Below are positions 15,777 to 17,640 of a stretch of DNA of 17,640 nt, in pieces; the first letter of the stretch is position 1; every line of letters starts with the position of its first letter. Both the position numbers and the translations under genes were made by a program. This stretch comes from JAKAGZ01 sp964595355 (GTDB lineage: Bacteria > Bacteroidota > Ignavibacteria > Ignavibacteriales > Ignavibacteriaceae). The notes under the pieces are model-generated. The model did not search any database, was not told the origin of the DNA, and saw nothing but the letters and a program-made list of their open reading frames with translations. The DNA lies in contig CAZQQD010000066.1 of assembly GCA_964595355.1 (NCBI GenBank), positions 1 through 17,640 on the forward strand, given 5' to 3'.

Positions 15777-15797
15777 GCCCCGGCACGAGACCGGGGC
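15777..15797 (-). terminator. GC-rich hairpin terminator after the Cys/Met PLP enzyme gene
   Basis: Perfect 7-bp all-GC stem GCCCCGG/CCGGGGC with a 7-nt loop, 18 nt past the stop of the minus-strand PLP-enzyme gene. On the minus strand it is followed by TACTGAATTTTTAT, a delayed and imperfect U tract. It is the most GC-rich local element in an AT-rich spacer, so a terminator is the simplest reading. Confidence 0.7.
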
Positions 15798-15814
15798 AAT
15801 AAAAATATTCCTGG

Positions 15815-17047
15815 TCATAATTGCTTTTCCACACCAGCCATTTCATTTTTAGGATAACCTACCTCTTCAAGGCACATCTTTATTTTATCAAACGACCTTT
15901 GAATGTTGTGGTCCAATCCCACAGACATACGAACAAGACCTTCGCTTATTCCTATCTCTTTCTGTTCTTCAGACGGGATTTCCGAAGAAGTGCTGTGACC
16001 GGGTGCACTGAATAATGTTTTAAAGTAACCGAGACTAACGGCAAGGTAACCGACTTTTTCTTCCTGCATTCTCACCATTAACTTTCCTGCTTTCTCGCTC
16101 GTGCCTACATCAAACGCAAGCATTCCACCATATCCGTAATCAGGGTTGCGGAGTTTATTTAATCTTTCGTGATGCGGATGTGATTTCAATCCAGGGTAAA
16201 AAACTTTAACTCCCATTTCCTGAAGACTTTTTGCAAGGAACATTCCGTTGTAACTGTGCTTTTGCATTCGTATGTGAAGACTGTGAAGGTTTTTCAGAAT
16301 ACTTGCCGAGCGGTGACTGTCAAGTACGGGACCAAGAAGCATGCTTGCGCCACTTGTAATATCCAGAAGGCTGTGAATAAATTCCGAACTGCTACAAACG
16401 CAGCCCGCAACACAGTCGCTTGTGCCATTGATAAATTTTGTAAGACTGTGCACAACAATATCTGCGCCCAACTCCAGCGGTGAAATTATCATAGGGCTGA
16501 ATGTGTTATCCACAACAAGCTTTATGTTTTTTGATTTTGCAATTTCACTTAATGCAGGTATGTCTGCAATTTCGAGCAACGGGTTGCTAACTGATTCGCA
16601 GTAAATTACTTTTGTGTTCTTTGTTACCGCTTTTTTTACTTCGTCAAGATCATTCATATTTACGAAGTTTACTTTTATACCGAGCCTTGGCAGAAAGTTT
16701 TTGAATAAAGCGTAAGTACCGCCATAAATTGTATGGCTTGAAATGACCTCGTCGCCGGAACTGCAAAGCTGAAAAATTGTACAGCTTATCGCTGCCATTC
16801 CTGATGCTGTAACCTGGGCAAGCTCGGAATTTTCCAGCCGTGCTAATGCATCGGATAATTCCTTGTTCATAGGGTTCCAGTGACGTGAATAGAGGAAACA
16901 GCCTTCAATCTCGTGATCGAAAAGCTCTTCCATTTTTTCCTGGCTCATAAATGTAAAAGTCGATGAATCAGTTATCGATGGGTTAACGTCGCCGAATTCA
17001 CCAAAGACCAGATTATCCTGTATATTACTAGCAGGGTCGAAAGACAT
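15815..17047 (-). CDS. Cys/Met metabolism PLP-dependent enzyme (trans-sulfuration family)
   Basis: PLP enzyme of the cystathionine gamma-synthase / gamma-lyase / methionine gamma-lyase family. From the chosen ATG it has 410 residues. Seen are YSRHWNP (phosphate contacts from the partner subunit), ASGMAA, the SSHTIYGGTYAL loop, DNTFSP, and the Schiff-base lysine K204 in HSLTK. The loop Cys typical of methionine gamma-lyases (YGCT) is Gly here (G110), so a specific methionine lyase is less likely. The C-terminal SVGLDHN lacks the usual ED pair, and the reaction cannot be fixed. I chose the ATG at 17047 because GAGGAGGG lies 7-8 nt before it; a GTG 33 nt upstream (17080) would add MDKSITEEGKI and lacks family support. 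A small CCCC/GGGG stem occurs in the leader (17081-17099). A hairpin terminator follows the gene. Confidence 0.88.
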   Translation of the reverse strand: MSFDPASNIQDNLVFGEFGDVNPSITDSSTFTFMSQEKMEELFDHEIEGCFLYSRHWNPMNKELSDALARLENSELAQVTASGMAAISCTIFQLCSSGDEVISSHTIYGGTYALFKNFLPRLGIKVNFVNMNDLDEVKKAVTKNTKVIYCESVSNPLLEIADIPALSEIAKSKNIKLVVDNTFSPMIISPLELGADIVVHSLTKFINGTSDCVAGCVCSSSEFIHSLLDITSGASMLLGPVLDSHRSASILKNLHSLHIRMQKHSYNGMFLAKSLQEMGVKVFYPGLKSHPHHERLNKLRNPDYGYGGMLAFDVGTSEKAGKLMVRMQEEKVGYLAVSLGYFKTLFSAPGHSTSSEIPSEEQKEIGISEGLVRMSVGLDHNIQRSFDKIKMCLEEVGYPKNEMAGVEKQL

Positions 17048-17080
17048 GATTTTTCCCTCCTCAGTTATTGATTTGTCCAC

Positions 17081-17228
17081 TCCCCCAGAAAGTAGGGGAA
17101 AATTTATTATTTAAAATTACGCAGGAAGGGATGTTATTTCAATGTAAATCGACGAAACAGAAACGCCAAAAATTCTTTGCGAATTGCAGAACGTTTAACT
17201 AATTTGAAAATAAAAGCTTAAGGGACAT
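17081..17228. other. Divergent intergenic region
   Basis: These 148 bases separate the minus-strand PLP enzyme from the plus-strand SnoaL-like gene, so both promoters should lie here. A stem TCCCC/GGGGA (17081-17085 with 17095-17099) would form in the leader RNA of the PLP enzyme. No SAM riboswitch or other known methionine-control RNA is visible. A 23-codon plus-strand frame at 17131-17202 has no good support. Confidence 0.4.
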
Positions 17229-17640
17229 ATGCCACAAACAATTTTAATATTAGCTTTGCTTCTTGGTTTCAATCAACAAAGCAGCGACAATCTGAAAAAG
17301 CAGCTTGATGAAATGCTGACAAAATGGCACCACGCAGCTTCAGTATCAGATGCAAAAATTTACTTCAGTTATCTTGCGGATGATGCAGTTTATATGGGTA
17401 CTGACGCAACCGAGTACTGGACAAAAGCTGAATTCCGGAAATGGGCGGAACCTTGGTTCAAGAGAAAATCTGCGTGGACAATTTATGCCACGAAAAGAAA
17501 TATTTATATATCAAAAGATAAAACCTACGCCTGGTTTGATGAAACACTCGTTGCAGGTTTTGGTCCGGCACGTGGTTCGGGAATTCTTATTAAGACAAAA
17601 AACGGCTGGAAAATCCAGCATTACAATCTTGCGATGACTA
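17229..17640 (+). CDS. SnoaL-like (SnoaL_3/NTF2-fold) protein, truncated by window end
   Basis: Partial gene: 137 codons are visible and the frame is open to base 17640. The protein starts MPQTILILALLLGF, a short hydrophobic segment that may be a signal peptide, and continues into an NTF2-like domain of the SnoaL_3 type. Seen are the helix with TKWHHAAS, YFSYLADDAVYMGTDATE, EYWTKAEFRKW, AWFDETL, RGSGIL and GWKIQHYNLAM, which is the usual order of the family. Such proteins are small cone-shaped barrels; without a fused partner their ligand or reaction is unknown. An in-frame TAA at 17211 limits the start to the ATG at 17229, preceded by AAGGGA with a short 3-nt spacing. Only a few residues of the domain (the iPN-like end) should be missing. 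Confidence 0.88.
   Translation, partial: MPQTILILALLLGFNQQSSDNLKKQLDEMLTKWHHAASVSDAKIYFSYLADDAVYMGTDATEYWTKAEFRKWAEPWFKRKSAWTIYATKRNIYISKDKTYAWFDETLVAGFGPARGSGILIKTKNGWKIQHYNLAMT

Noticed and set aside
17048..17080. GTG start at 17080 for the PLP enzyme
   Set aside because: The ATG at 17047 has a much better Shine-Dalgarno (GAGGAGGG), and the extra 11 residues are not part of the family.
17131..17202. 23-codon plus-strand frame with AGGAAGGG just before ATG
   Set aside because: The Shine-Dalgarno-like run touches the ATG, leaving no spacing; the peptide is lysine-rich without a recognisable signal, and it sits in a promoter region.
17350..17637. 95-codon plus-strand frame near the right edge
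   Set aside because: Wrong frame: the SnoaL_3-like protein is read from 17229 in another frame that stays open to the window end.

Overview
The window is AT-rich bacterial chromosome with dense, conserved housekeeping genes and no tRNA, rRNA, CRISPR array, insertion sequence or phage gene that I can see. The gene families (IleS of the IleS2 class with a GIHH signature, a divergent TraR/DksA protein beside lspA, DivIVA, SnoaL_3, two-domain Ig-like secreted proteins) and the mix of Shine-Dalgarno-led and leaderless-looking starts fit the Bacteroidota/Chlorobiota/Ignavibacteriota group. Ignavibacteria-like is my best guess, from family resemblance only.

Layout. From base 1 to 12201 every gene reads on the minus strand. 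In transcription order, a probable eight-gene operon runs yggS (12201), divIVA, a purine nucleoside phosphorylase, an unknown four-helix membrane protein with a long coiled coil, ileS, a TraR/DksA protein and two tandem lspA copies (end 4311). Gaps are small (ATGA overlap, 0, 2, 41, 17, 76 and 1 nt). Further downstream lie a pair of secreted two-domain Ig-like proteins (4112-2789; the second is a lipoprotein), an RluD-family pseudouridine synthase (2493-1525) and cysS (1432-14). From 12202 rightward strands alternate: pta (+), a GT-C-like membrane protein (-), an exported glutathione peroxidase (+), a TerB-like protein (-), a Cys/Met-metabolism PLP enzyme (-) and a truncated SnoaL-like gene (+) at the right edge.

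How the genes fit together. The long operon joins translation (IleS), stringent-type transcription control (TraR/DksA), lipoprotein maturation (two LspA), purine salvage, PLP homeostasis (YggS) and a polar-growth scaffold (DivIVA). The unknown membrane coiled-coil protein is an attractive candidate partner for DivIVA. The right part is central metabolism (acetyl-CoA/acetyl phosphate), oxidative-stress defence and sulfur amino acids, with very tight convergent gene pairs.

I find no obvious new defence or mobile system. The best second looks are: the swapped active-site signature of IleS (GIHH in place of HxGH), predicted to bear on mupirocin resistance; the tandem, probably translationally coupled lspA pair; the five-cysteine TraR/DksA with a histone-like tail; the DivIVA plus membrane coiled-coil pairing; and an orphan terminator hairpin ahead of pta.
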